This document shows positions 24,271 to 31,867 of a stretch of DNA of 42,912 nucleotides, piece by piece. Source of the stretch: Nocardia wallacei (GTDB taxonomy: Bacteria; Actinomycetota; Actinomycetes; Mycobacteriales; Mycobacteriaceae); assembly GCF_029869545.1 (NCBI RefSeq), contig NZ_JARWQD010000300.1, forward strand, positions 1 to 42,912, given 5' to 3'. Made by a program: the position numbers and the translations under genes. Under the pieces are notes generated by a model, which saw only the letters and a program-made list of their open reading frames with translations, had not been told where the DNA came from and made no database searches. How positions within the stretch are numbered: the stretch's first letter is position 1; the number at the start of each line of letters is the position of its first letter.

Positions 24271-27179
24271 TGCAGCTCCTCGAGCATCATGGTGCGTTGG
24301 GTCAGGTCGTGGGCGAGTTGGTCGAAGGCGCGCTGCCAGGAGGGATCACCGCAGCGATGCGCGACGGCGGCGACGGTGCCGGTCACGGCGACCGGGAAGT
24401 GCACGGCGGCGGTCCGGAACAGGGTCCGGTACGCGGCGGGGGACAGGCCCGGGCCGCCGGGACGCGCCGCCGCGAGCCGGGCGCGCTCGAGCAGCAGCCG
24501 GATCAGATGTTCGGCCAGTGCCACCGGCCAGGGCCGCGGCACCGCCCGCACGAGCAGTTCGAACTCCGCCAGCCAGCTGCTGTCCAGCTTCCGCAGGTAG
24601 CGCACCCGGTCGTCCAGCGGGAGCAGCGCGAACAGCTCCCGGCGCAGATCCGGGTCGGCGCCGAGGGTCGGGGTTGCGGTCAAGACGTCGAACAACGTTG
24701 CCGCCCAGCGGGTATCGCGCTGGGCGAGCGCGGCGTCGGCCCACCCGGCGAACATCGGGCCGAGCATCCCCTCCTCCATTCGTACCCGGACCGCGGCGTC
24801 GGGCGTGGTCAGCAGGGACTCCCAGTGCGGCAGCGGCGTCGCCGCCACGACGCGGCGCAGCCATTCGGCCGCGGCGTCCGGTGCCCCGTCGAGCCGATAG
24901 GCGGTGGCGGCGGGCCGGTCGGCGATCCCGTCGCGACGGTCGGCATCGGCGAGGGTGCGGGGGAGCTGTGCCACCAGCCGCTGGCCCGACAGTGTCAGCC
25001 ACCGCGCCGCGCGCTCGCGCATGCGCCGGGCGAATGCCGAATCGGGCAGGCGGGCAAGCAGATCGGCGGCGCGGCGGCGCACGTCGGCACGGGAGTCGTC
25101 GAGGGCCGATTCCAGCAGCGGCTCGTCGGCCGGGGCGAGCCCCTCGGTGAGGACGGCCAGCAGCTCCGCGCGTGCCGCGGCGGGCTCGGTGCGCCAACTC
25201 GCCGCCAGCATCCGGCGCGCGGCCTCGGGATCGCGGCCGCGCAGCGCCGCGAGCCATGCCCGGCGCTCGGCGGGACGGCCGTGCGTCCAGACGTCGTCCC
25301 CGTCGCCGGGGCGAATCAGGTTCCGCCACCGCGGGTTGTGGCGTGCCAGCCAGCGGCCCCGCTCTCCGGCCAGGCGCAGCAGCGGTTCCCGCAGGGCCGC
25401 TTGGCTTCTGGCCTGTTCGAGCAGCAGGCTGCACAGCGCGTCCGGGGCTCGGTAGTCGTGCGGGGCGATCGCCTCGAACCATTCGGGCAGGAAGGCGGAG
25501 CGCTCGGTGAGCAGCCGCGCCAGGCGCGCCGCGGCGGGCGGCGGTAGTGCCGGACGGTCGTCGTCGGCGGCGGGTTCCGGTAGCGTCGCCGTGCCCGGGG
25601 CCACGCCGCCGCGTGCGAACGTGTCGAGCAGCGCGGCGGTGTCGAGCAGGACCTGCGCCGGATCGCCGGTCAACCGTGCGGCGGGGGTAGCGACCGGCGC
25701 GGGCAATCGGGTCGGATCCGGTGCCCGGCGGGCCGTCCCCAGCAAGGCGACCGAGGTCAACTCCTCGGACGAGGCGATGACGGAACCACCGATCGCCTCC
25801 ACACCGATATCGACGATCTCGCCCGCCGCGAATGCCGAAATCGGCACCAGCCCATCGGCCGTCCACTCACCGATCACCGTGACCGGATGGCCCCCGGACA
25901 GCCCGAGCAACTGCCACGGCTCCTCGGCCGTGCGCGCGAGCGGCAGCGCCGTCCCGTCGGATTCGGCGACGCACCAACCGTTCTCGCCCGCAACCGGCAC
26001 CACCTCACGCAACAGCATCGGCCACGCCCGCAGCCAGGGATCGGCACCCAACGCCCGCGCATGGTCCGCAAGCGCCCCGGCAACAGCGCCGCACGCACCG
26101 GTATCCACCGCCCGCGCACGGTCCGCGATCGATCCGACGGGAGATGTGCCCGGTGTCGGGGTGGCGGGGATGGTTGTGAAGGGCTCCGGTGCGCCGTACC
26201 GGGCGCCCCACAGCGCGCGGAGCGCGGCCGCGCCCGGATAGAAGTGGAGCGTGGCGTCGATCATCAGGCCGGGTGCGGGCATATCGGTGGGGAAGCCGGG
26301 GCTGCCGAAACAGTGGTCGACGATCACCGCCCAGCGACCCGTGCCGCGTCCGCGCAGCCAGACCCGCCGGGTGTACAGCCGCTCGTCCTCGGTGATGCGC
26401 CGCCCCAGCACCATCCAGCGATCGCGCACCGGCGGCTCGTTGCGCACGGCGTCGGCCGTCACCGGATACCCGAGGTGGGCGCGGGCGCTCGCCGCCAAGG
26501 CCGCAGGAAGCTCGGCGAGCCGCCGGTGCGCGACGATCAGCAGGCGCAGACGGCCGTACTCGCGCAGCAGCAGCGCGGGCCAGTCCTCGCGCACGACCAC
26601 ATTGCGAGGAAGTTGCCGTAGCGCCGCGGCCACGCCCGGCGCCTGCGCGTCCACCATGCGCGCCGCCACCGCCTCGAATGCGCCGAAGGACCGATCGGCC
26701 TGGGCCAGCCCCGTCCGGACCTGATCACACAGCCAGACGTCGAGATCCTCCAGCCCGGCCGCCACCCGGGCCCGGCGCTGCTCGGCCGTCGCCGCCCTCG
26801 GCGTCTTCGTGGCGGCGGGCTTGTCGGTCCGTGCCGCCCGCGCTCGGATCCATTCCGCCGCGAAGTCGGCGGGTTCGTCGGCCTCCCCGACCGCTCCGTC
26901 GGACCAGCTCAGCAGCAGCGACAGCGCGTGCTTGCAGGGAAATTTCCGGCTCGGGCAGGAACATTTGTACGCGGGCCCGCTCAGATCCACGATCGTGCGG
27001 TACGGCGCGGAGCCACTGCCCTGGCACAGCCCCCACAGCGCGGATCCGCTCCGGCCGGTGCCGCGCCATGCGCTCTGCAGCTTCCGCGCGGCGTGCAGCG
27101 CGGCGGCATCCGGGGCCAGCGCGGCCACCTGCTCCGCCGTCCACCTCATGGGCTGCACCCCCGCTCGTGTCGTCGTCAC
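24267..27179 (-). CDS. SWIM zinc-finger and DUF5691 fusion protein
   Basis: A 970-residue protein starting at GTG 27179 (MRWTAEQVAALAPD follows at residue 11). A SWIM finger with Cys73-x-Cys75-x6-Cys82-x-His84 (YKCSCPSRKFPCKHALSLLL) lies in the typical context RTIVDLSGPAYKC. A linker follows (KPAATKTPRAATAEQRRARV), then a mixed region to about 475. From VALLGTARR (Val477) the sequence follows the DUF5691 pattern, continuing as a helical HEAT-like solenoid (RAELLAVLTEGLAPADEPLLESALDD, DVRRRAADLLARL). In many actinobacteria SWIM and DUF5691 are, as I recall, separate adjacent genes; here they are one polypeptide. SWIM fingers bind DNA or protein. It leads the operon and is divergent from the DinB-like gene. 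Confidence 0.83.
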   Translation of the reverse strand: MTTTRAGVQPMRWTAEQVAALAPDAAALHAARKLQSAWRGTGRSGSALWGLCQGSGSAPYRTIVDLSGPAYKCSCPSRKFPCKHALSLLLSWSDGAVGEADEPADFAAEWIRARAARTDKPAATKTPRAATAEQRRARVAAGLEDLDVWLCDQVRTGLAQADRSFGAFEAVAARMVDAQAPGVAAALRQLPRNVVVREDWPALLLREYGRLRLLIVAHRRLAELPAALAASARAHLGYPVTADAVRNEPPVRDRWMVLGRRITEDERLYTRRVWLRGRGTGRWAVIVDHCFGSPGFPTDMPAPGLMIDATLHFYPGAAALRALWGARYGAPEPFTTIPATPTPGTSPVGSIADRARAVDTGACGAVAGALADHARALGADPWLRAWPMLLREVVPVAGENGWCVAESDGTALPLARTAEEPWQLLGLSGGHPVTVIGEWTADGLVPISAFAAGEIVDIGVEAIGGSVIASSEELTSVALLGTARRAPDPTRLPAPVATPAARLTGDPAQVLLDTAALLDTFARGGVAPGTATLPEPAADDDRPALPPPAAARLARLLTERSAFLPEWFEAIAPHDYRAPDALCSLLLEQARSQAALREPLLRLAGERGRWLARHNPRWRNLIRPGDGDDVWTHGRPAERRAWLAALRGRDPEAARRMLAASWRTEPAAARAELLAVLTEGLAPADEPLLESALDDSRADVRRRAADLLARLPDSAFARRMRERAARWLTLSGQRLVAQLPRTLADADRRDGIADRPAATAYRLDGAPDAAAEWLRRVVAATPLPHWESLLTTPDAAVRVRMEEGMLGPMFAGWADAALAQRDTRWAATLFDVLTATPTLGADPDLRRELFALLPLDDRVRYLRKLDSSWLAEFELLVRAVPRPWPVALAEHLIRLLLERARLAAARPGGPGLSPAAYRTLFRTAAVHFPVAVTGTVAAVAHRCGDPSWQRAFDQLAHDLTQRTMMLEELQ

Positions 27180-27273
27180 CGCCGCCCCCCGTTCGCTCGT
27201 CTGACCGGATTTCTACTCCACCCCACCGACAAACTCGATCGCGTCCCCCGCCGCGCCGTGCGATCATCGCCCG

Positions 27274-27792
27274 ATGCCGACCTCCCGCCGTGACCTGCTG
27301 TGCTGGCAATTCGACCTGACCTGGGCCCTGCTCGACCTGCATCTGACCGCACTCGTCCCCGCCGACTACCGCTGGGAACCGGCGCCGCTGGTCTGGACGG
27401 TCCGGCCGGGCCCGGACGGCGCCTGGATCCCCGACTGGTCCGACACCGAGCCCGATCCGATCCCGGTACCCACGATCGCCTGGCTCACCTGGCATATCGG
27501 CTGGTGGTGGTCGGTGACGCTGGACCATGCCGAGGGGCATCCGGCGCGCGAGCGCGGCGAGATCCACTGGCCCGGCGAGGACGGGGTCGTCGACTGGCTC
27601 GGCGATCTGCGCGACCGCTGGCGCCGCCGGCTGGAGAGCTACACCGATGCCGACCTGGACTCGCCCGCCGCATTCCCCTGGGGCGAGGACGCGGATCGCA
27701 CCGTCGCCCACACGGCGGCGTGGGTGAACGCGGAGCTGATGAAGAACGCCGCCGAGATCGGGCAGCTGCGCCTGCTGCGCGCCGCCCGGTAG
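27274..27792 (+). CDS. DinB-like protein
   Basis: A 172-residue four-helix DinB/YfiT-type protein. Visible landmarks are LLCWQFDLTWALLDLHL, TIAWLTWHIGWWWSVTLDHA, HWPGEDGVVDWLGDLRDRWR and AAWVNAELMKNAAEIGQLRL. DinB proteins usually bind a metal with three His and many are thiol-dependent transferases using mycothiol or bacillithiol. Here one His is clear in TWHIGWWW, but the C-terminal HxxxH pair is replaced by N-A-E-L...N, so metal binding may be altered; I believe this substitution is common in this subgroup. The start ATG 27274 has no ribosome site. It is divergent from the SWIM gene across 94 bp. The function is unknown. Confidence 0.75.
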   Translation: MPTSRRDLLCWQFDLTWALLDLHLTALVPADYRWEPAPLVWTVRPGPDGAWIPDWSDTEPDPIPVPTIAWLTWHIGWWWSVTLDHAEGHPARERGEIHWPGEDGVVDWLGDLRDRWRRRLESYTDADLDSPAAFPWGEDADRTVAHTAAWVNAELMKNAAEIGQLRLLRAAR

Positions 27793-28129
27793 GTTCGCTG
27801 GTCGGTAGCGAGCCAAATGTGATGGCGCAGAGGACGATTGCAATGTTAAGCAGCCTTGCTTATCTTGCCCGATTCTGGCATTCTGACCTGTTCGGTTGAT
27901 CCGAGCCACCCGATTTCGGGTGAACCCCGTAGAACTGCCCGGCCGGGACGGCCGAGGGGTGGACATCGGGCGGATCAACCGTATCGATGGCCATAGCGTC
28001 CCGCCCGGGCCGGTTCACCGGGATGTGCTGTCGTGGGCGCGGATTCAGCTGCCATCCGGTAGCGTTCGGCACGACGTGGGGTCCGTCGCGGGCCCCACCC
28101 ATCGAAGGCCGAGCGCACGAGGAGGGCAG
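27793..28129 (+). promoter_or_regulatory. 337-bp regulatory region before the SMC-like ATPase
   Basis: No gene is seen. The left part is unusually AT-rich for the window and holds two perfect palindromes, TAAGCA-GCCT-TGCTTA (27847-27862) and CACCCGA-TT-TCGGGTG (27907-27922). Further down are a TAGCGT -10-like box (28060-28065) and a hairpin GTGGGG/CCCCAC (28076-28081/28093-28098) that would lie in the mRNA leader before the ribosome site. The layout suggests controlled expression of the ATPase pair. Confidence 0.4.
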
Positions 28130-30547
28130 TTGGGGGAAGGACTGCAGGATGTCGCGCCGCGGTTGCCCGAGCTGGTATCCCGCCGCCTGAACTCCGACCC
28201 GTCCGTCACCCCCGAAGTCGCGCACACGGTGCTCGATGCGCTCGGCGGCGAGTCCGACCGCACCCACTCCGGCCCGGGATATACCGGAATCTTCCTGCGC
28301 GCCATCCGGGTTCGCGGCTTTCGCGGCATCGGCCCGGCCGCGGCGCTGGAGCTGCGCCCCGGCCCGGGCCTCACGCTGGTGGTGGGCCGCAACGGATCCG
28401 GCAAGTCCAGCTTCGCCGAGGCCGCCGAATTGGCCCTCACCGGCGTCAATCGCCGCTGGGAGGGCCGCTCCGCGGTCTGGCGGGAGGGCTGGCGAAACCT
28501 GCACGACGGCAGCGTCTCCCGCATCGACCTGGAACTGACTACGGCGGGCCCGGACGGTGAGCTCACCATCACCCGGGAGTGGCCGGACGGCGCCGACCTC
28601 ACCGGCGGCACCTGGACACAGGGGCGAAAGGACGGGCCGCCCACCGAATTTCACGCCGAGGGCTGGGCCCGGGCGCTGGAGCTGTACCGGCCGTTCCTGT
28701 CCTACAGCGAACTCGGTGCCCTCGTCGACGGCCGCCCCAGCGATCTGTTCGACGCCCTGCATCAGCTCCTCGGCCTCGACGACCTCACCGCTGCCCAGGA
28801 GCGCACCCGCATCCGCCGGCTCGAATTGGAGCGTGCCGCACGGCAATCGCGGGACGAACGCAGTGCGCTGCTGGTGGCGCTGTCCACCGTCGCGGACGAG
28901 CGTGCCACCCGGGTCGCCGAGCTGTTGCGGGGCACGCCCGCGGACCTGGGGGCGATCGGCCGGGAACTGGCGGGCGCGCGGCACGATCCCACCGGTGCGG
29001 CCGCCCTGCAGGCCATCCTGCGGTTGCGGCTGCCCGAACCGGCCGAGGTCGATGCCGCCGCCGTCGATATCGACCGATGCGCCGCCGACCTGGCGACGCG
29101 CGCCACCGGAGACACCGAATCCGAACTGCGCGTGCTCGATCTGCTGCGCCGGGCCCGCGCGCATGTCGACGCCGCCGGTAGCTGTGCCTGCCCGGTCTGC
29201 GGCCGCGGCGCGCTCGACCAGACCTGGCAGCGCGAGACCGACGCCCAGATCGCCCGCCTGACCGATCGTGCCGCGGCGCTCACCGCCGCCCGCACGGCAT
29301 TGCAGCGGGCCGTGGACCGGGCGCGGCTGCTGGTGAAACCCGTTCCGGCGGAACTGGATCCGCCCCCGCCGCAGGCACCGAACGTTGACACCGGCCCGGC
29401 GCGGCGGACCTGGTCGGCCTGGGCCGCGCTCGGCGACGCCGACTACTCTCCGGACCTGGCCGACCGGCTCCGGGTCGCACACGCCGACGCGGTGCGCGGG
29501 CTGGAGACGCTACGCCGTTCGGCCCGCAAGGAATTGGACCGCCTGGACGCGGTCTGGACTCCGCTGGTCCCGCGCATCGCGGCCTGGCTGCAGGAGGCCA
29601 CGGCGGTGGCCGCGGCCGAGCCGGAACTGCGCACCATGCGCCGCGCCGAGGAGTGGCTCAAGTCCGCCGCGGCGGGCCTGCGCGAGGAGCGGATGGCCCC
29701 GCTGGCCGACCACGCCCGGCGCATCTGGCGCGGGCTGCGCCAGCAGAGCAATGTGGACCTGGGCGCGATTCGCCTGCAGGGCAACGCCGGAGCCACCCGC
29801 AAGGTGCTGCTGGACGTCACCGTCGACGACACCGGCGGCACCGCCCTGGGCGTGATGAGCCAGGGCGAACTGCACGCACTGGGGCTCGCGCTGTTCCTGC
29901 CGCGGGCCACCGTGCCGGAGAGCCCGTTCGGATTCGTCGTGATCGACGATCCCGTGCAGGCGATGGACCCGGCCAAGGTGGACGGGCTGGCCCGGGTGCT
30001 GGCCGCCGCCGCCCGCAGCGGCCGCCAGGTCGTGGTGTTCACCCACGACGAGCGCCTGGCCGAGGCGGTGCGGCGGCTGCGCCTGGATGCCACCGTGCTC
30101 GACGTGCAGCGGCGGGAGCGCTCCACGGTCGAGATCCGCGTGACCGAGGATCCGGTGCGCCGCTATCTCAGCGATGCCAATGCCCTGCTGCGCACCCGGC
30201 AGCTGCCGCGGGCCATCGCCGCGGAGCTGGTCGTGACCTGCTGCCGCTCGGCGATCGAGGCCGCCGCGCTCGCCCGGGCCCGGCGCACGCTGCTCGGTGC
30301 GGGCGTCGACCACCGGGAGGTGCAGCGCCGCGTGGACGCCGCCCGGACCACCTGGGAGAAGGTGTCGCTGGCGGTGTTCGGCGATCCGGACCGGGTCGAC
30401 GACCTCAACGCCCTGATGGACCGCGAGGCGGCCTGGGCGCGCGCGGTGCTGCGCGACGCGGCCGCGGGCGCGCATATCCGCATCGATCGCGGCGGCGGCG
30501 AACTGCTCTCCGGCACAAGGAAACTCGTCAAGTGGATCAATCCCTGA
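28130..30547 (+). CDS. SMC/Rad50-like ATPase with CxxC hook motif
   Basis: An 805-residue ATPase. TTG 28130 is chosen as start because GGAGGG (28121-28126) lies 3 nt before it; longer in-frame starts run into the palindromic leader. Walker A is GRNGSGKS (86-93) after IRVRGFRGIGPAAALEL. A central charged helical region surrounds Cys352-x-Cys354-PV-Cys357, a Rad50-hook-like CPVC. The ABC signature region is MSQGELHALGLALFL (about 576-590), Walker B is FVVIDDPVQAMDP (about 602-614) and the H-loop is VVVFTHDERLAE. A ~120-residue helical tail follows. Such ATPases act on DNA ends or in phage defence. The downstream gene overlaps its end by 16 bp, and they are likely partners. The exact role is unknown. 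Confidence 0.82.
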   Translation: MGEGLQDVAPRLPELVSRRLNSDPSVTPEVAHTVLDALGGESDRTHSGPGYTGIFLRAIRVRGFRGIGPAAALELRPGPGLTLVVGRNGSGKSSFAEAAELALTGVNRRWEGRSAVWREGWRNLHDGSVSRIDLELTTAGPDGELTITREWPDGADLTGGTWTQGRKDGPPTEFHAEGWARALELYRPFLSYSELGALVDGRPSDLFDALHQLLGLDDLTAAQERTRIRRLELERAARQSRDERSALLVALSTVADERATRVAELLRGTPADLGAIGRELAGARHDPTGAAALQAILRLRLPEPAEVDAAAVDIDRCAADLATRATGDTESELRVLDLLRRARAHVDAAGSCACPVCGRGALDQTWQRETDAQIARLTDRAAALTAARTALQRAVDRARLLVKPVPAELDPPPPQAPNVDTGPARRTWSAWAALGDADYSPDLADRLRVAHADAVRGLETLRRSARKELDRLDAVWTPLVPRIAAWLQEATAVAAAEPELRTMRRAEEWLKSAAAGLREERMAPLADHARRIWRGLRQQSNVDLGAIRLQGNAGATRKVLLDVTVDDTGGTALGVMSQGELHALGLALFLPRATVPESPFGFVVIDDPVQAMDPAKVDGLARVLAAAARSGRQVVVFTHDERLAEAVRRLRLDATVLDVQRRERSTVEIRVTEDPVRRYLSDANALLRTRQLPRAIAAELVVTCCRSAIEAAALARARRTLLGAGVDHREVQRRVDAARTTWEKVSLAVFGDPDRVDDLNALMDREAAWARAVLRDAAAGAHIRIDRGGGELLSGTRKLVKWINP

Positions 30548-30939
30548 CCCCGACCGTGGCGCAGCGCCTGGCCGCCGCCGACGAACTGCTGCGCGGATCG
30601 GTCACCGACGCGGGCGGGCTGTGGTCGCGCGCCACGGTGTGGATCCTGCGCATCGTGCTGGAGCAGTCCATCGATCAGCTGTGGCTGCGGGTGGCGCCGC
30701 CGGTGGCGCGCTGCAGCATGCGGGCGCAGCTGCTGGCCTTGGAGTCTTATACCGAGGCCGATACCGCCGCCCGGATCGCCGCGCTGTGGGCGACGCTGTC
30801 GCGGGCGGGCCACCACCAGGACTACGAGCTGGCGCCGACGGTCGTGGAGCTGCGCGGGTGGTACGACGAAACCACCCGGCTGGCCGAGGAATTGGACGGG
30901 CTCGGCCGCGCCGCGAGCACCCCGGCACACCCTGGATAA
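30532..30939 (+). CDS. Small helical partner of the SMC-like ATPase
   Basis: A 135-residue protein starting at GTG 30532, inside the end of the ATPase gene (16-bp overlap), with AAGGA about 10 nt upstream. It is almost all helix: AQRLAAADELLRGS, RATVWILRIVLEQSIDQLWL, TEADTAARIAALWATLSRA and PTVVELRGWYDETTRLAEEL. The segment RAGHHQDYELAPT, with R and HH close together between two helices, recalls HEPN-type bundles, but the spacing does not match the R-x4-6-H RNase motif. It may be a HEPN-like toxin or adaptor, or simply a subunit of the ATPase. No signal peptide or membrane segment is seen. Confidence 0.68.
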   Translation: MDQSLTPTVAQRLAAADELLRGSVTDAGGLWSRATVWILRIVLEQSIDQLWLRVAPPVARCSMRAQLLALESYTEADTAARIAALWATLSRAGHHQDYELAPTVVELRGWYDETTRLAEELDGLGRAASTPAHPG

Positions 30940-30946
30940 TCGGCGC
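30935..30946 (+). promoter_or_regulatory. -10 box and leaderless start of the YchJ gene
   Basis: GATAAT (30935-30940) is followed by 6 nt and the ATG at 30947. The box contains the TAA stop of the preceding gene, so a separate promoter is embedded in its end. Confidence 0.5.
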
Positions 30947-31348
30947 ATGCCCGAGCGCCCCGCCGTCACCGCACCGTGCCCCTGCCGCAGCGGCGAGACC
31001 TTCGGCGAGTGCTGCGGGCCCCGGTTGGACGGCACCCGGCCCGCCCCGACCGCCGCCGCGCTGATGCGTTCGCGCTACACGGCCTTCGCGCTCGGCGACG
31101 CCGACTATCTGCTGACCACCTGGCATCCGCGTACCCGGCCGCGGCGGTTGACGCTCGACCCGCACCAGCGCTGGTTGTTTCTCGAGATCGAGCGCACCGA
31201 GCGGGGCGGGCCGTTCGACGACACCGGTGTTGTCGAATTCCGCGCCCACTACCGCGAGGCGGGCAAGCGCGGATTCCTACATGAATGCAGCAGGTTTGCC
31301 AGGGTGCGCGGTGCGTGGGTGTATATCGACGGTGATATCGAATCGTAA
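30947..31348 (+). CDS. YchJ/UPF0225 family SEC-C protein
   Basis: A 133-residue protein matching the YchJ family. The N-terminal zinc-binding SEC-C-like motif reads CPCRSGETFGECCGP (C-x-C...C-C). It is followed by PTAAALMRSRYTAFALGDADYLLTTW, the family's most conserved stretch, and by WLFLEIERTERGG, VEFRAHYR and LHECSRFARVRGAWVYIDG. The fold is NTF2-like and the molecular role is not established. SEC-C motifs bind zinc and often contact ribosomal or Sec components. The start ATG 30947 has a GATAAT box 6 nt upstream, so it can be transcribed apart from the ATPase pair. Confidence 0.88.
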   Translation: MPERPAVTAPCPCRSGETFGECCGPRLDGTRPAPTAAALMRSRYTAFALGDADYLLTTWHPRTRPRRLTLDPHQRWLFLEIERTERGGPFDDTGVVEFRAHYREAGKRGFLHECSRFARVRGAWVYIDGDIES

Positions 31349-31485
31349 CGTTTGCCGTGAATGTGCTAGAAAAGGTTGCGACGCCCGAATGGCGCCCATA
31401 CTGTTCCAGATAGAAATACGAGAGACCGACGCAAAGGGGTGGCCCGAAGAACGCTTTCACACAGATCCGCCCCTGACGCCTCGCG

Positions 31486-31497
31486 TAGGGTTCGGAT
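31486..31497 (+). promoter_or_regulatory. -10 box and leaderless start of the SelW-like gene
   Basis: TAGGGT (31486-31491) is followed by 6 nt and the ATG at 31498, with no ribosome site. Confidence 0.5.
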
Positions 31498-31785
31498 ATG
31501 CCACACGTCGCGATCGAGTACTGCACCCAGTGCCGCTGGCTGCTGCGAGCGGGCTGGATGGCCCAGGAATTGCTGAGCACCTTCGGCACGGAGCTGTCGC
31601 AGGTCGCGCTGGTTCCGGGTTCGGGTGGGGTCTTCCGCATCACGCTCGACGGTGAACAGATCTGGGAACGCAAAGCCGACGGCGGATTTCCCGAGATCGC
31701 GGTACTCAAGCAGCGGGTCCGCGACCGCATCGATCCCGATCGCGACCTCGGCCACATCGATCGCGGCCACATCGAACCCTCCTGA
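31498..31785 (+). CDS. SelW/Rdx-family thioredoxin-like protein
   Basis: A 95-residue protein of the Rdx (SelT/SelW/SelH) family. The redox motif is Cys-x-x-Cys in IEYCTQCRWLLRA, with Cys where animal selenoprotein W has selenocysteine. FGTELSQVALVPGSGGVFRI, GEQIWERKADGGFPE and LKQRVRDRIDP are family-conserved. The role is thought to be thiol redox control. The tail LGHIDRGHIEPS is common in bacterial members. It stands alone with its own leaderless-type promoter. Confidence 0.9.
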   Translation: MPHVAIEYCTQCRWLLRAGWMAQELLSTFGTELSQVALVPGSGGVFRITLDGEQIWERKADGGFPEIAVLKQRVRDRIDPDRDLGHIDRGHIEPS

Positions 31786-31827
31786 GGGTGTCGCCGAATC
31801 GATACAGCCGTCGGACATGATCTCGGA

Positions 31828-31852
31828 CGTACTCTCGTTAGAAGGGAGTACG
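31828..31852. promoter_or_regulatory. Palindrome before the carboxylesterase gene
   Basis: CGTACTC (31828-31834) and GAGTACG (31846-31852) form a perfect 7-bp inverted repeat with an 11-nt spacer; allowing one mismatch the arms extend to 9 bp. It ends right against the ribosome site and so could act as an operator or as an mRNA hairpin. No regulator gene is adjacent. Confidence 0.45.
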
Positions 31853-31867
31853 AGGAGGTGCGGAACG

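Noticed and set aside
27860..29482. Minus-strand 540-codon frame across the ATPase promoter
   Set aside because: It overlaps a clear Walker A ATPase and reads as shadow sequence rich in Arg, Gly and Gln.
30532..30939. Active HEPN ribonuclease
   Set aside because: The R and HH in RAGHHQDY do not have the R-x4-6-H spacing of catalytic HEPN nucleases; only a HEPN-like bundle is suggested.
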